DNA of 64,000 bases from an uncultured Corynebacterium sp. (GCA_946220775.1 CAMIFC010000002.1:124001-188000), one strand, 5' to 3'; positions 25,375 to 34,867 are shown, numbered from the stretch's first letter. The notes: a model not told the origin generated them from the letters alone. Program-made: numbers and translations.

Positions 25375-25989
25375 ATGAGCGGCTTCTATCTTGCAGACCC
25401 TGATACCACCGGCATGTCGCAACGTGCAGCAGCAAAGGCGCGACGCCGGGTTGATTTGTTGCGTGCGGCGGCTGTGATCATGGCTGATAAAGGGTTCCAT
25501 GCGATGCGTCTAGAAGACCTGGGGGAGGCCGCGGGAATCTCCGGACCTGCGGTTTATCGCTACTTTGCAAGTAAAGAAGAGATCCTCACGGACCTGATGA
25601 CCGGTATTTCGGAAAAGCTCTACGAAGAAGCGCTGCAGATCACCAAGGGACTCTCCGAGCCACGGGAGCGCCTCCTTGCGCTGATCAACCTGCAGATTGA
25701 TTTCGCGATGACGGAGCCGGAGTTAATTCGTCTGCACAATCGCGAATTGTTCCGCATGGCTGAAGATGGTCGCGAGCGCGTGCGCAAGGCACAGGGTGGG
25801 ATCCTCACGATGTTTGCCGAGGCGCTCGCGGATTTCGATTCCCGCTACGAGGGGGAAGCTGGGCGAATTACCGCCCAGCTTCTGGCGGGTCAGATTAATT
25901 CACTGGAATTGACTCGGTCTTGGGCGTCTCCGGCGCTGGCTCGCCAGGCTTCTCTGCATGCTGCGGAGTCGGCAGTGGGGCTGCGTTAG
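25375..25989 (+). CDS. TetR family regulator
   Basis: A 204-residue regulator. The N-terminal helix-turn-helix domain spans residues ~20-70 (RRRVDLLRAAAVIMADKGFH then LGEAAGISGPAVYRYFASKEEIL). The C-terminal ligand domain resembles acyl-CoA-sensing KstR2/FadR-type TetR proteins, but the ligand cannot be told. The start ATG 25375 has no ribosome site and is probably leaderless. Its 3' end overlaps the convergent symporter gene by 95 bases, so the two messages are antisense to each other there. Confidence 0.85.
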   Translation: MSGFYLADPDTTGMSQRAAAKARRRVDLLRAAAVIMADKGFHAMRLEDLGEAAGISGPAVYRYFASKEEILTDLMTGISEKLYEEALQITKGLSEPRERLLALINLQIDFAMTEPELIRLHNRELFRMAEDGRERVRKAQGGILTMFAEALADFDSRYEGEAGRITAQLLAGQINSLELTRSWASPALARQASLHAAESAVGLR

Positions 25990-27823
25990 TCGTGCGGGAG
26001 AACACGAAGGCGTAAAGCAGGCTGCCACCGAAGACGGTATAAGGCCAGATGAAGTAAACAATGATTCCCATGCCTACCTGGATGCCCCAGAGCTTTGAAG
26101 CGCTCGTCATCGTGAACGTAGCAGCAATAAAGAGCACGAACAACACTGCGCTATAGGACGTCACAGCGACTGTAGCTACGGGATCCTTCGAGTTATCGAG
26201 GCGCGAAGAACCGATCATGAACAGCAGGTAGACGAACGTAGGCAAGGAAAAGAAGACGATCTGCCAGTTATTCAGGAACATTGCTGCTGCTGTGATTGCA
26301 GCGACCAAACCCGTCGTAACGACTAGATGTGAGTTGCCGAAAGTCGTCGTTGGATTCTTGGCCGTGCTGAAGGGAGCCATAAGTTTGTCGATGTTGGCGT
26401 CCTGCGGAAGAGCAAGAGAAATACCAACGAACATGGCGATGGAAAGCAACGTTGATCCCGCACCGATGTGGATCCATTGTGGAATCGTGAGAATTCCTTG
26501 CGAGGCTAGGGCTGTGATCAACAGGTTAGAAATGATGGCAAACCAAATCGTGATCGTTGCTGCCGCGGAATGTGCTCGTGGCCAGTACATAGACAGGACG
26601 ACTGGGCCGACAACTGCAGCGCCGAACGCAGCCCAACCCAAGGCGCCAAGAAGGAAAACAACCTGGGATAGGTACAGGGCGAACAGTAGACCGGCCAGCA
26701 CAATTACGGCAGATGCGATGCGCCCGAACAGAAGCTCGCGGGTGACACGAATCTTGTAAGCGCCGGCCAGGTCTCGCATGAGCGAAGAGGCTCCGATAGT
26801 GATGAAGCTAGATGCGGAAGACATGATGGCGGCCAGTAACCCAGTCAGAGCAATTCCGCCAACTACTGGGTGCGCGACCGAATCTAAGAACCAGGTCGCT
26901 GTGTTATCGATGTTCTCCAGTGGTGCAGTAAAACCGGCGTCAACCATGGAACGGACCGACAGGCCAACACCCAAGGAGAACAGGGACGTGATGAAATATG
27001 CGATGGCTGCGACAGCTGCGCCCCACTTCAATTCGCTTTCCTTGCGAAGCATGAGGAACTTTGTGAGCAACTGTGGCTGACCTGCAGAACCTAGGAACAT
27101 CATGATCATGAAGGCGAAGATGTAAGTCATCGACTGACTGCCTTCACCAGAAAGAAGCGCAGGGTTCTTGGCGTAAATCGTGTCGAGCATCGGCATCCAT
27201 CCGCCTGCTTGCTGAACAGCAAAGATGAAGATCCCGACCGACATGACGACCATGATGATGCCCTGGATCAGATCCGTCCATACAGCGGCCAGCATGCCAC
27301 CAGCCATGGTGTAGATCGCAACGACCACGGATCCAATCCACGCACTAGTGGCGAGGGATGTGCCCAGCAAGAGCGACAGAATGATACCGATCGCAGTGAC
27401 CTGTGCTGTCATGTAGGCGATGGAGCCCAGAAGTACGGCCCAGCTCATGGCTTTGTGCGTACTGGTTGATTGGAATCTCGCTTTGATTACGTCTGGCAGG
27501 GAGTACATCTTGTGGTGCTGTGCAGCTCGGAAAAGCCGCCTACCCAGTAGGAACCAGGCAGCGATGAAGCCGAGTGGTGCGATCATCGCGACAGATACGA
27601 GTGCTTGCAGGCCCCAGTCGTAGGTTGAACCAGTCGCACCAACCATGCCCCAGCCGGATTGGATGGAGGAGAAGCTTGCGATGGCCATCATGAAGAAACC
27701 CAGCGACTGACCTGCAACTAGGTATTCCTTTGCGGAGCTGGTCTTCTTATTTGCCCAGATGCCGATGGCGAACATCAGCAGGAAGTAGGCGATGACAATG
27801 GTGAGGACGATTGCGTTATCCAT
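25895..27823 (-). CDS. Sodium:solute symporter (SSS family)
   Basis: A 642-residue carrier with about thirteen to fifteen membrane helices. SSS family elements are visible: AKEYLVAGQSLGFFMMAIASFSSIQSG (residues ~31-57), GGMLAAVWTDLIQGIIM and the helix-8 region LLAAIMSSASSFITIGASSLMRDL, where the sodium-site Ser residues lie. An additional C-terminal domain of helices and a Pro/Glu-rich tail make it longer than simple members. It follows the crotonase gene by 15 bases, so they share an operon, suggesting import of an organic acid or amino acid. Its last 95 bases overlap the opposing tetR. Confidence 0.85.
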   Translation of the reverse strand: MDNAIVLTIVIAYFLLMFAIGIWANKKTSSAKEYLVAGQSLGFFMMAIASFSSIQSGWGMVGATGSTYDWGLQALVSVAMIAPLGFIAAWFLLGRRLFRAAQHHKMYSLPDVIKARFQSTSTHKAMSWAVLLGSIAYMTAQVTAIGIILSLLLGTSLATSAWIGSVVVAIYTMAGGMLAAVWTDLIQGIIMVVMSVGIFIFAVQQAGGWMPMLDTIYAKNPALLSGEGSQSMTYIFAFMIMMFLGSAGQPQLLTKFLMLRKESELKWGAAVAAIAYFITSLFSLGVGLSVRSMVDAGFTAPLENIDNTATWFLDSVAHPVVGGIALTGLLAAIMSSASSFITIGASSLMRDLAGAYKIRVTRELLFGRIASAVIVLAGLLFALYLSQVVFLLGALGWAAFGAAVVGPVVLSMYWPRAHSAAATITIWFAIISNLLITALASQGILTIPQWIHIGAGSTLLSIAMFVGISLALPQDANIDKLMAPFSTAKNPTTTFGNSHLVVTTGLVAAITAAAMFLNNWQIVFFSLPTFVYLLFMIGSSRLDNSKDPVATVAVTSYSAVLFVLFIAATFTMTSASKLWGIQVGMGIIVYFIWPYTVFGGSLLYAFVFSRTTNAAPLPTPQHAEKPGEPAPETPKTESIPVN

Positions 27824-27838
27824 GATGAGCTCATTTCA

Positions 27839-28636
27839 TTAGGCAATTTGTCGGTTGAGGAAGGCTTGGAGACCTTCCGTGGCGGTGGGGGAGTTGATCA
27901 GCAGTTCGAAGGCATGGTCGTTTTCTTGCCATGCCTTTTCGGACACCAGTCCGTTATTCGCACACTTCATGGTTTCCACGACAGCATTGCGATAGCGTGA
28001 GGCAATTTTGTCTGCCCAATCCAACGCCGTGTCGAGCACGTTCCCTGGAGGGACGATGGCATTAACCATGCCGGCGTCTGCGAGCCAGCGTGCAGGACGA
28101 GGTTCTGCGAGCAGCAGCATTTCCATAGCTTTGTGGCGCGGAATTACTGTGGGGAGGCGGAGTGCACCGCCGCCAGCGGCGAATAAGCCCAAGCTGGTTT
28201 CAGGTAGGGCAAAACTAGCTTCATTTGATGCAACGATGAGGTCAGCTGCTAGAGCGATTTCGCAACCGCCACCGAAAGCGTGGCCATTAACTGCGGCGAT
28301 CAACGGGGTGGTGCGTCTTCTGGCAGCGATCCCTGCGAAGCCGTTGGCGGCTCGTCGGGGATCAGAGGGGGAGAGCTGGCGAGTGTCATAGATTTTCTTG
28401 AGATCAGCGCCGGCACAAAATACGCGCTGGCCTTCGCCGGTGAGCACGACACAGTGCACGGAGTCATCGTCTTCCAAAGCGTCAAATGCATCGCCTAACG
28501 CAGTGGCAGTGGAGATGTCAATCGAGTTAGCAGAGCTCGCGCGTGTGATCGTGACGAGCGCTACATGGTTACCGTGACGGTTGACTGTGACGGGCGCGGA
28601 CTGCTTGAGGCCTTGTGGTTGGTTGTGTGAGGGCAT
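27839..28636 (-). CDS. Enoyl-CoA hydratase/isomerase (crotonase) family protein
   Basis: A 265-residue crotonase. The oxyanion-hole segments are FCAGADLKKI (residues ~75-84) and NGHAFGGGCEIALAADL, and PETSLGLFAAGGGALRLP holds the region of the catalytic glutamate. Start ATG 28636 follows AAGGAG. It lies between a TetR gene and a symporter, all on the minus strand, and is next to the leucine-type operon, so it could supply the methylglutaconyl-CoA hydratase step (LiuC). This role is inferred from context. A perfect-looking operator lies just upstream. Confidence 0.85.
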   Translation of the reverse strand: MPSHNQPQGLKQSAPVTVNRHGNHVALVTITRASSANSIDISTATALGDAFDALEDDDSVHCVVLTGEGQRVFCAGADLKKIYDTRQLSPSDPRRAANGFAGIAARRRTTPLIAAVNGHAFGGGCEIALAADLIVASNEASFALPETSLGLFAAGGGALRLPTVIPRHKAMEMLLLAEPRPARWLADAGMVNAIVPPGNVLDTALDWADKIASRYRNAVVETMKCANNGLVSEKAWQENDHAFELLINSPTATEGLQAFLNRQIA

Positions 28637-28665
28637 CAATCCGATACTCCTTGGTGATAGAAGCA

Positions 28666-28693
28666 GTTCCCAATCAATCGATTGGTTGGGAAC
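28666..28693. promoter_or_regulatory. 28-base palindrome, candidate TetR operator
   Basis: A 28-base palindrome with only two central-arm mismatches, centre CAATCGATTG and outer arms GTTCCCAA / TTGGGAAC. It lies 29 bases before the crotonase start and downstream of the tetR gene at 28833-29483. It is the expected size and symmetry for a TetR operator controlling the crotonase-symporter pair. Confidence 0.65.
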
Positions 28694-28832
28694 CAGTCTA
28701 GTGCACTTGGGGTGCAAATGCGATCCAGGTCACAAAAATGGTTCTGTTTTCTGCGTTTGCGCAGCTCTCAAGCGTGAGGGAAGCAAAAGCCGCCCTCGAG
28801 GGGGCGGTGCGGATGCTGTGCGGGGCTAGTGT

Positions 28833-29483
28833 TCAGGGGTTGGCGGTGCCTTGTGGGGTGATCTGGGGTTCGGTCTCTAACTTAATCGCGGTCGGCAGCT
28901 CGTTGAGTTCCTGGGGTGTGGGTGGTGTCGCGCCCATTATTCGAAACCCGATTTTTACGAGCTCATGCTGAATGTCGGTGACGGAAAGGGGGCCGTCCGT
29001 TCGGAACCAGTGGGATGCGCTGGTGCACATTTCCAAAAGGGTGATGCGGCTCAATGTTGGGTTGTCAACGTTGAAATCGCCAGATGTGATGCCTCGCTCA
29101 ACGATTTGTTGAATCATGTCTTCGTACTGGTCGCGGTGCGCCTGCATGGCATCGTGTTGCTCGGTGGTGAGCGCCCTCATTTCGAGTTCGGTGACGAGAG
29201 AGGTTGCCGGATTTGTCGCGGTGAGTCCGGTGTGGCCTGCGATAGCTGCAGCGAGCTGAGTGCGTGGTGACGTGCTTTCAAGTGCGGCTAGGCCGGTGCT
29301 GACAAACGCATCGAGGCAGTTTTCGATGATGAACGTCAGGATGTGGCTTTTGTCGGGGAAGTGGTGGTAGAGCGTTGCAGAATTGATGCCCGATGCATTG
29401 CCGAGCTCGCGAATGCCGGTGGCAGCAAAGCCTTTCGTGCTGAAAAGGCTGACAGCGGCACGGGCAACAATTAGCTTCGTCAA
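28833..29483 (-). CDS. TetR family regulator (BkaR/LiuR-like by position)
   Basis: A 216-residue TetR protein with an HTH domain at the very start (IVARAAVSLFSTKGFAATGIRELGNASGINSATLYHHFPDKSHIL, described in parts: helix 1 residues 4-18, recognition helix ~33-39). The ligand domain is of KstR2 type (TELEMRALTTEQHDAMQAHRD). It starts with TTG at 29483, eight bases after GGAG; an ATG five bases upstream is in another frame and closes at once. It is divergent from the leucine-type operon, as Rv2506 (BkaR) is in M. tuberculosis, so that operon and the downstream crotonase are likely targets. Confidence 0.8.
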   Translation of the reverse strand: MTKLIVARAAVSLFSTKGFAATGIRELGNASGINSATLYHHFPDKSHILTFIIENCLDAFVSTGLAALESTSPRTQLAAAIAGHTGLTATNPATSLVTELEMRALTTEQHDAMQAHRDQYEDMIQQIVERGITSGDFNVDNPTLSRITLLEMCTSASHWFRTDGPLSVTDIQHELVKIGFRIMGATPPTPQELNELPTAIKLETEPQITPQGTANP

Positions 29484-29870
29484 GACATGAGCTCCTTTGT
29501 GTTGGGAAAGTCATCATTTTAGCCGGTGGGCAGGCATTGTCGGCAGAGGGGATGTTGGGTGTATGGAAGCGTTAATCGCCGGTAATTGAACCACCTGCGG
29601 TAGGTGTAAAAACCTCATGATCACCGTTCGAGCGAGGGGTGGGGAGGCTCGATTGAGGGGGTGGATATTGCGTCGAGGGTGAAAAATCGAGTTCCTAAAA
29701 AGCGGTTCTGACCTGCGAGAAGAAAATTTTACTCACGAAGCAAAAGCTTTTTTCGCCATTTTCCTTATGAGTTGCGTCACAGCGCATAAGGTTGCTGGCA
29801 AGTGAGTTAGCGAACATTAACTGTCGCAAGAAAATGCATCACCCAACACACCTCAGTGGAGGAACACACG
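29484..29870. other. Divergent promoter region, tetR / leucine-type operon
   Basis: 387 non-coding bases. CCTTATG (29763-29769) and CATAAGG (29785-29791) form an inverted repeat with a 15-base spacer, and AGTTA/TAACT (29805-29822) a shorter one; both are candidate operators for the carboxylase operon. A weak CACCT-5-AGGTG repeat lies near 29592. A/T-rich stretches near 29720-29760 may hold the promoter. No gene is seen. Confidence 0.45.
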
Positions 29871-31463
29871 ATGACCACTCAGACCGCACCGCAAGCCGAG
29901 CAGCAGAAACCAGCGGGGCACCGCGAGCTCGTCACTGAGCTGAAGGAACGCATGGCTCGGGCAGCCAAGGGCGGTAGCGACCGTGCCCGCGAACGCCACA
30001 TTTCCCGTGGCAAGTTGCTGCCACGCCGACGCATTCAAACCCTCCTAGATCCGGGTAGCCCGTTCCTCGAGATCGCCCCATTGGCCGCCGAGGACATGTA
30101 CGACGGCAAAGCCCCCGCCGCAGGCATCATCGCCGGCATCGGCTTGGTTCATGGTCGCCTATGCATGATCGCCGCCAATGACGCCACGGTCTCCGGCGGA
30201 ACCTATTACCCCATGACCGTGAAGAAGCACCTGCGTGCCCAGGAAATTGCGGAAGAAAACCACCTGCCGTGCATCTACTTGGTGGACTCCGGTGGCGCGA
30301 TGCTGCTGCAGCAAGACGAAGTTTTCCCTGATCGCGACCACTTCGGCCGCATCTTCTACAACCAGGCCAACATGTCCGCCAAGGGCATCCCACAGTTGTC
30401 CGCAGTCCTGGGCTCCTGCACCGCGGGTGGCGCTTACGTCCCAGCCATGTCCGACGAAAACGTCATCGTCGACAACCAGGGCACCATCTTCCTCGCCGGC
30501 CCGCCACTGGTGAAAGCCGCCACGGGGGAGGACGTCACCCCGGAAGAACTCGGTGGCGGCGCCATGCATTCCCGCATCTCTGGTGTCACTGACCACCTAG
30601 CCCACGATGATGAAGACGCACTGCGCCGCATGCGCGAGATTGTGGCGACATTGCCACAATCGACGTCGCCGTCCTGGAACAAGACCGCACCGAAGCCCGC
30701 ACCACGGCCGCAAAAAGACATCTACGACATTGTTCCGACCGACCCGAAGATTCCTTACGACGTCCACGAGCTGATCGACACCCTGTGTGATGAAGGCAGC
30801 ATCCAGGAATTTAAGGCAGAATTCGGTGCCAGTATTTCGACGTGCTTCGCGCGAATTGAGGGTCACCAGGTTGGCGTCATCGCTAACAACGGAATCATCT
30901 TCGCCGAGGCCGCACAGAAGGGCGCACACTTCATCGAGCTGTGTGAACAGCGCAATATCCCGCTGGTCTTTTTGCAGAACACGACCGGTTTCATGGTCGG
31001 CCGGCAATACGAAGAAGGGGGCATCGCCAAGCACGGCGCGAAGATGGTCAACGCTGTCGCCACCGCGTCGGTTCCGAAGCTGACTGTCGTCACCGGTGGC
31101 GCGTTCGGTGCAGGTAACTATTCGATGTGTGGCCGGGCATACAGCCCTCGCTTCCTGTGGATGTGGCCCAACGCGCGGATCTCCGTGATGGGTGGTGCGC
31201 AGGCTGCGATGACCCTGTCCACCGTGCGCCGCGCCCAGATCGAACGCGGTGGCGGGGAGTGGTCCGAGGAAGAGCAGGCCGAGTTCGAGCAGCCCATCAA
31301 GGACATGTTCGATGAAAAATCCACCTGCTGGTATTCCACCGCCCGCCTCTGGGATGACGGTGTGATCGACCCCGCCGATACCCGCCGCACCCTCGCTATG
31401 GCCCTGGATGTGTGCGCGCAAGCACCACGCACCGAAACCGGCTTCGGCATTTTCCGTATGTAG
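29871..31463 (+). CDS. accD1: Acyl-CoA carboxylase beta subunit (methylcrotonyl-CoA type)
   Basis: A 530-residue carboxyltransferase that moves CO2 from biotin to an acyl-CoA, most likely 3-methylcrotonyl-CoA. N-domain motifs: LLPRRRIQTLLDPGSPFLEIAPLAA and YLVDSGGAMLLQQDEVFPDRDHFGRIF-like sequence; C-domain motifs: NTTGFMVGRQYEEGGIAKHGAKMV and VTGGAFGAGNYSMCGRAYSPRF, characteristic of the methylcrotonyl-CoA branch. ATG 29871 follows GGAGGA. It is the first gene of a nine-gene operon whose order matches Rv2502c-Rv2498c and neighbours. Substrate is inferred from these motifs and the operon. Confidence 0.92.
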   Translation: MTTQTAPQAEQQKPAGHRELVTELKERMARAAKGGSDRARERHISRGKLLPRRRIQTLLDPGSPFLEIAPLAAEDMYDGKAPAAGIIAGIGLVHGRLCMIAANDATVSGGTYYPMTVKKHLRAQEIAEENHLPCIYLVDSGGAMLLQQDEVFPDRDHFGRIFYNQANMSAKGIPQLSAVLGSCTAGGAYVPAMSDENVIVDNQGTIFLAGPPLVKAATGEDVTPEELGGGAMHSRISGVTDHLAHDDEDALRRMREIVATLPQSTSPSWNKTAPKPAPRPQKDIYDIVPTDPKIPYDVHELIDTLCDEGSIQEFKAEFGASISTCFARIEGHQVGVIANNGIIFAEAAQKGAHFIELCEQRNIPLVFLQNTTGFMVGRQYEEGGIAKHGAKMVNAVATASVPKLTVVTGGAFGAGNYSMCGRAYSPRFLWMWPNARISVMGGAQAAMTLSTVRRAQIERGGGEWSEEEQAEFEQPIKDMFDEKSTCWYSTARLWDDGVIDPADTRRTLAMALDVCAQAPRTETGFGIFRM

Positions 31464-31523
31464 TCACACGACATTCTCCGCACCACGTCACCGCCATAAT
31501 TTGGATCTCTTCAAAGGAGCACC

Positions 31524-33671
31524 ATGACTTCCACTCTCGCCACCCCACACACGAATAGCGCCCTGACCGGCCATTTTGATTCCGTGCTGATCGCCAACCG
31601 CGGCGAAATTGCGTGCCGCGTGATCGAGACCGTGCACCAGATGGGCCTTCGTGCCATCGCCGTGTATTCGGACGCCGACCAGGCCGCACCGCACGTTCGC
31701 CTTTCCGATGACGCCATTCGCTTAGGCCCTGCCACCGCAACCGAGTCTTATTTGGATATTGACAAGGTCATCGAGGCAGCGAAACTCGCTGGGGCCGGTG
31801 CCATCCACCCGGGCTATGGTTTCTTGTCCGAAAACGCGGCGTTCGCGAAGCGTTGCGAGGAAGAAGACATCGTCTTCATCGGCCCACCGGCCAGCGCCAT
31901 CGACCTGATGGGCGACAAGATCACCGCCCGCGACACGGTCGAATCCCGCGATGTGCCGACTGTTCCGGGTATTTCCCGTCCGGGGTTAACGGACCAGGAC
32001 ATCATCGATGCCGCGCCAGAAATCGGCTTCCCTGTTCTGATCAAGCCCTCCGCCGGTGGTGGAGGTAAGGGAATGCACCGCGTCGAAAACATCGACGACC
32101 TCGCCGGCGCGCTGGTTTCTGCCCGGCGCGAGGCAGCCAGCTCCTTCGGCGATGATGCCCTGTTCCTCGAGCACTTCGTGGACACCCCACGCCACATTGA
32201 GGTGCAGATCGTCGCCGATTCCCACGGCAATGTGATTCATCTGGGCGAGCGCGAGTGCTCCCTGCAGCGTCGCCACCAAAAGGTCATCGAGGAAGCACCG
32301 TCCGCATTATTGGACGCCACGACGCGCGCAGAGATCGGCGAAGCGGCGTGTGATGCGGCGCGGGCCGCGGGTTACTGCGGTGCGGGCACGGTCGAGTTCA
32401 TCGTCTCGGCGAAGGATCCGGAGCGGTTCTTCTTCATGGAGATGAACACCCGCCTGCAGGTCGAGCACCCTGTCACTGAGCTGGTCACCGGAATTGACCT
32501 GGTGGAATGGCAGATTCGCGTCGCCCTGGGTGAGGAACTTCCCATGAAGCAGGAGGACGTGACGCTGACTGGTCATGCCGTCGAGGCTCGCGTCTATGCC
32601 GAGGACCCGGCTGGCGGATTCCTGCCGACCGGTGGCCTGATTAAGGACATTCAGTGGCCAACCGGTGCGGGTGTGCGCGTCGATGCGGGTGTGGTTGCTG
32701 GCCAGGAGGTTGGTTCGGATTACGACCCGATGCTGGCCAAGCTCATCACCTGGGCGCCAACTCGCGAGGCTGCCCTGCAGCGTCTGGACAAGGCCCTGGG
32801 AGCCACGGTGATCGATGGGCTGACCACCAACCTGGACTTCAACCGGTTCCTGGTGACCTACCCCGATGTGGTGGCAGGCGACCTGGACACCGGGCTGCTG
32901 GATCGGATCGTGGACACCTACGAGCCCACAGAAACACCAGCGGCTGCATTCGCGGTCGCCGCCCTAGGCCGGACTGTGTTGGCCCAGGACAACGCCGTGG
33001 TTGAGGCTGCTGCTGGGGGTTCGGCCGACGCCGTATCGGCGTTAGGCAGCGTGTGGACTCGATCCGACTCCTGGCGCGGGGCTGCTCCTGCAGCACCGCT
33101 GACCATGACATTGGACGATGGCTCAGCCATCGGGCCCCGGCGCGTCATCGCGACCGCCCACCCAGCAGGCGGAGCCACTCACCCCGGCGAAATCGAATGG
33201 TCGGTGGACGTGACTGCGGTGGCGGGATTGGCGTCCGAAAACGGAAACGAAACGGACGACGCCACCGAAACGATCCGACTCAGCCTTATTCCGGGCGCAC
33301 GCAATGGCGGTGACCTGCGCATTCGGGTCGATGATGGCACTGCGCAGAACTGGCAGCTGAGCGGCGACCACCTGCTCGGACCGGAGGGCGCGTACACGCT
33401 CACCGAATTCCACGGCACGGCTGCCGACGCGAGCACCACCGTGGCAGACACCGCGATCACCAGCCCCATGCCGGGAACGATTATCGCGGTGGAAGTCGCA
33501 AGCGGTGATGCCGTGACCGAAGGCCAGGCGGTGATCGTGATGGAGGCCATGAAGATGGAACACACTCTCACCGCGGCCACCGACGGCACAGCGACCGTCA
33601 ACGTTGCTGTCGGCGACAAGGTTGGCACCGGCGACGTGCTTGCGGACGTCACTCCGGACGACAACGCCTAA
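31524..33671 (+). CDS. accA1: Acyl-CoA carboxylase alpha subunit (biotin carboxylase + BCCP)
   Basis: A 715-residue partner of the preceding beta subunit. An N-terminal biotin carboxylase with ATP-grasp fold (FPVLIKPSAGGGGKGMH, residues ~170; EMNTRLQVEHPVTE near 310) is followed by a middle BT-like linker and a C-terminal biotinyl domain with Lys677 in VMEAMKMEH as the biotin site. It makes carboxybiotin from bicarbonate and ATP. The gap to the beta gene is 60 bases with AAAGGAG before the ATG. The linker region (residues ~480-600) is Ala/Thr/Asp-rich and less conserved. Confidence 0.94.
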   Translation: MTSTLATPHTNSALTGHFDSVLIANRGEIACRVIETVHQMGLRAIAVYSDADQAAPHVRLSDDAIRLGPATATESYLDIDKVIEAAKLAGAGAIHPGYGFLSENAAFAKRCEEEDIVFIGPPASAIDLMGDKITARDTVESRDVPTVPGISRPGLTDQDIIDAAPEIGFPVLIKPSAGGGGKGMHRVENIDDLAGALVSARREAASSFGDDALFLEHFVDTPRHIEVQIVADSHGNVIHLGERECSLQRRHQKVIEEAPSALLDATTRAEIGEAACDAARAAGYCGAGTVEFIVSAKDPERFFFMEMNTRLQVEHPVTELVTGIDLVEWQIRVALGEELPMKQEDVTLTGHAVEARVYAEDPAGGFLPTGGLIKDIQWPTGAGVRVDAGVVAGQEVGSDYDPMLAKLITWAPTREAALQRLDKALGATVIDGLTTNLDFNRFLVTYPDVVAGDLDTGLLDRIVDTYEPTETPAAAFAVAALGRTVLAQDNAVVEAAAGGSADAVSALGSVWTRSDSWRGAAPAAPLTMTLDDGSAIGPRRVIATAHPAGGATHPGEIEWSVDVTAVAGLASENGNETDDATETIRLSLIPGARNGGDLRIRVDDGTAQNWQLSGDHLLGPEGAYTLTEFHGTAADASTTVADTAITSPMPGTIIAVEVASGDAVTEGQAVIVMEAMKMEHTLTAATDGTATVNVAVGDKVGTGDVLADVTPDDNA

Positions 33672-33721
33672 CCCCACCAACCGAAACACAACCCCAACAA
33701 CCACTCGAAAGGACACTCACC

Positions 33722-34867
33722 ATGAGCATCTTGACTCCCGAACTGCAGGAACTGCGCAAAGGCGTGGAAGAATTCGCCAACAAGGTCGTTGACCCCGTCG
33801 CCGCGGAACACGACCGTGACCACACGTTCCCCTACGACGTGGTGAAGCAAATGGGGGAGATGGGCCTGTTCGGCCTGCCGATCTCCGAGGAATACGGCGG
33901 CATGGGCGGCGACTACATGGCGCTCGGCGTGGCGCTGGAGGAGCTGGCGCGCGTCGACCAGTCCGTGGCCATCACCCTGGAAGCCGGCGTATCCCTGGGC
34001 ATCATGCCGATCTACCGGTTCGGCTCGGAGGAACAAAAGCAGAAGTACCTGCCAGAACTGGTCTCTGGTGAAGCACTCGCGGGCTTCGGTCTGACCGAGG
34101 CTGAGGCCGGATCCGATGCCGGTGGCACGAAAACCACCGCGAAGCTCGAGGACGGGGAGTGGGTCGTCAATGGCTCTAAGCAGTTCATCACGAACTCCGG
34201 CACGGACATCACCAAGCTGGTCACCGCAACGGCCGTGACCGGCACCCGCGATAACGGCAAGAAGGAAATCTCCGCCATCATCGTGCCATCCGGCACCGAA
34301 GGCTTCACCGCGGAACCGGCATACAACAAGGTCGGCTGGAACGCCTCCGATACCCACCCGCTGACCTTCGACAACGTGCGCGTGCCAGAAGAAAACCTGC
34401 TGGGCGAGCGTGGCCGCGGCTTCTCCTACTTCCTCTCCATTCTGGACGAAGGCCGCATCGCCATCGCCGCGCTGGCCACCGGCGCTGCCCAGGGCTGCGT
34501 GGACGAATGCGTGCGCTACGCCAAGGAACGCAAGGCCTTCGGCAAGGCCATCAGCGAATACCAGGCGGTGAGCTTCAAGATCGCCCGCATGGAAGCCCGC
34601 GCATATGCAGCTCGTCAGGCCTGGTACGCCGCGGCAGCGAAGATGCAGGCAGGGGAGGACTTCACGAAGGAAGCCTCGATCGCCAAGCTGGTCGCCTCCG
34701 AAGCAGCGATGGATAACGCCCGCGATGCCACGCAGGTCCATGGCGGATACGGCTTCATGAACGAATACCGCGTGGCCCGCCACTACCGCGATTCCAAGAT
34801 CTTGGAGATCGGCGAGGGCACCACCGAGGTTCAGCTCATGCTGGTCGGAAAGCACCTGGGGCTGTAG
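33722..34867 (+). CDS. Acyl-CoA dehydrogenase (FadE19-like)
   Basis: A 381-residue FAD-dependent dehydrogenase. Signature motifs are FGLTEAEAGSDAGGTKTTA (residues ~119-137) and the C-terminal QVHGGYGFMNEYRVARHYRDSKI followed by EIGEGTTEVQ, where the Glu occupies the catalytic-base position of short-chain type enzymes. Classical isovaleryl-CoA dehydrogenases have the base elsewhere, so branched short-chain substrates (isovaleryl- or 2-methylbutyryl-CoA) are suggested by the operon rather than by this residue. Its place after the carboxylase matches Rv2500c. Confidence 0.9.
   Translation: MSILTPELQELRKGVEEFANKVVDPVAAEHDRDHTFPYDVVKQMGEMGLFGLPISEEYGGMGGDYMALGVALEELARVDQSVAITLEAGVSLGIMPIYRFGSEEQKQKYLPELVSGEALAGFGLTEAEAGSDAGGTKTTAKLEDGEWVVNGSKQFITNSGTDITKLVTATAVTGTRDNGKKEISAIIVPSGTEGFTAEPAYNKVGWNASDTHPLTFDNVRVPEENLLGERGRGFSYFLSILDEGRIAIAALATGAAQGCVDECVRYAKERKAFGKAISEYQAVSFKIARMEARAYAARQAWYAAAAKMQAGEDFTKEASIAKLVASEAAMDNARDATQVHGGYGFMNEYRVARHYRDSKILEIGEGTTEVQLMLVGKHLGL

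Noticed and set aside
33668..34855. Long minus-strand open frame (395 codons) opposite the acyl-CoA dehydrogenase
   Set aside because: It is the antisense shadow of a GC-rich gene with clear family motifs on the plus strand; it has no recognisable domain.
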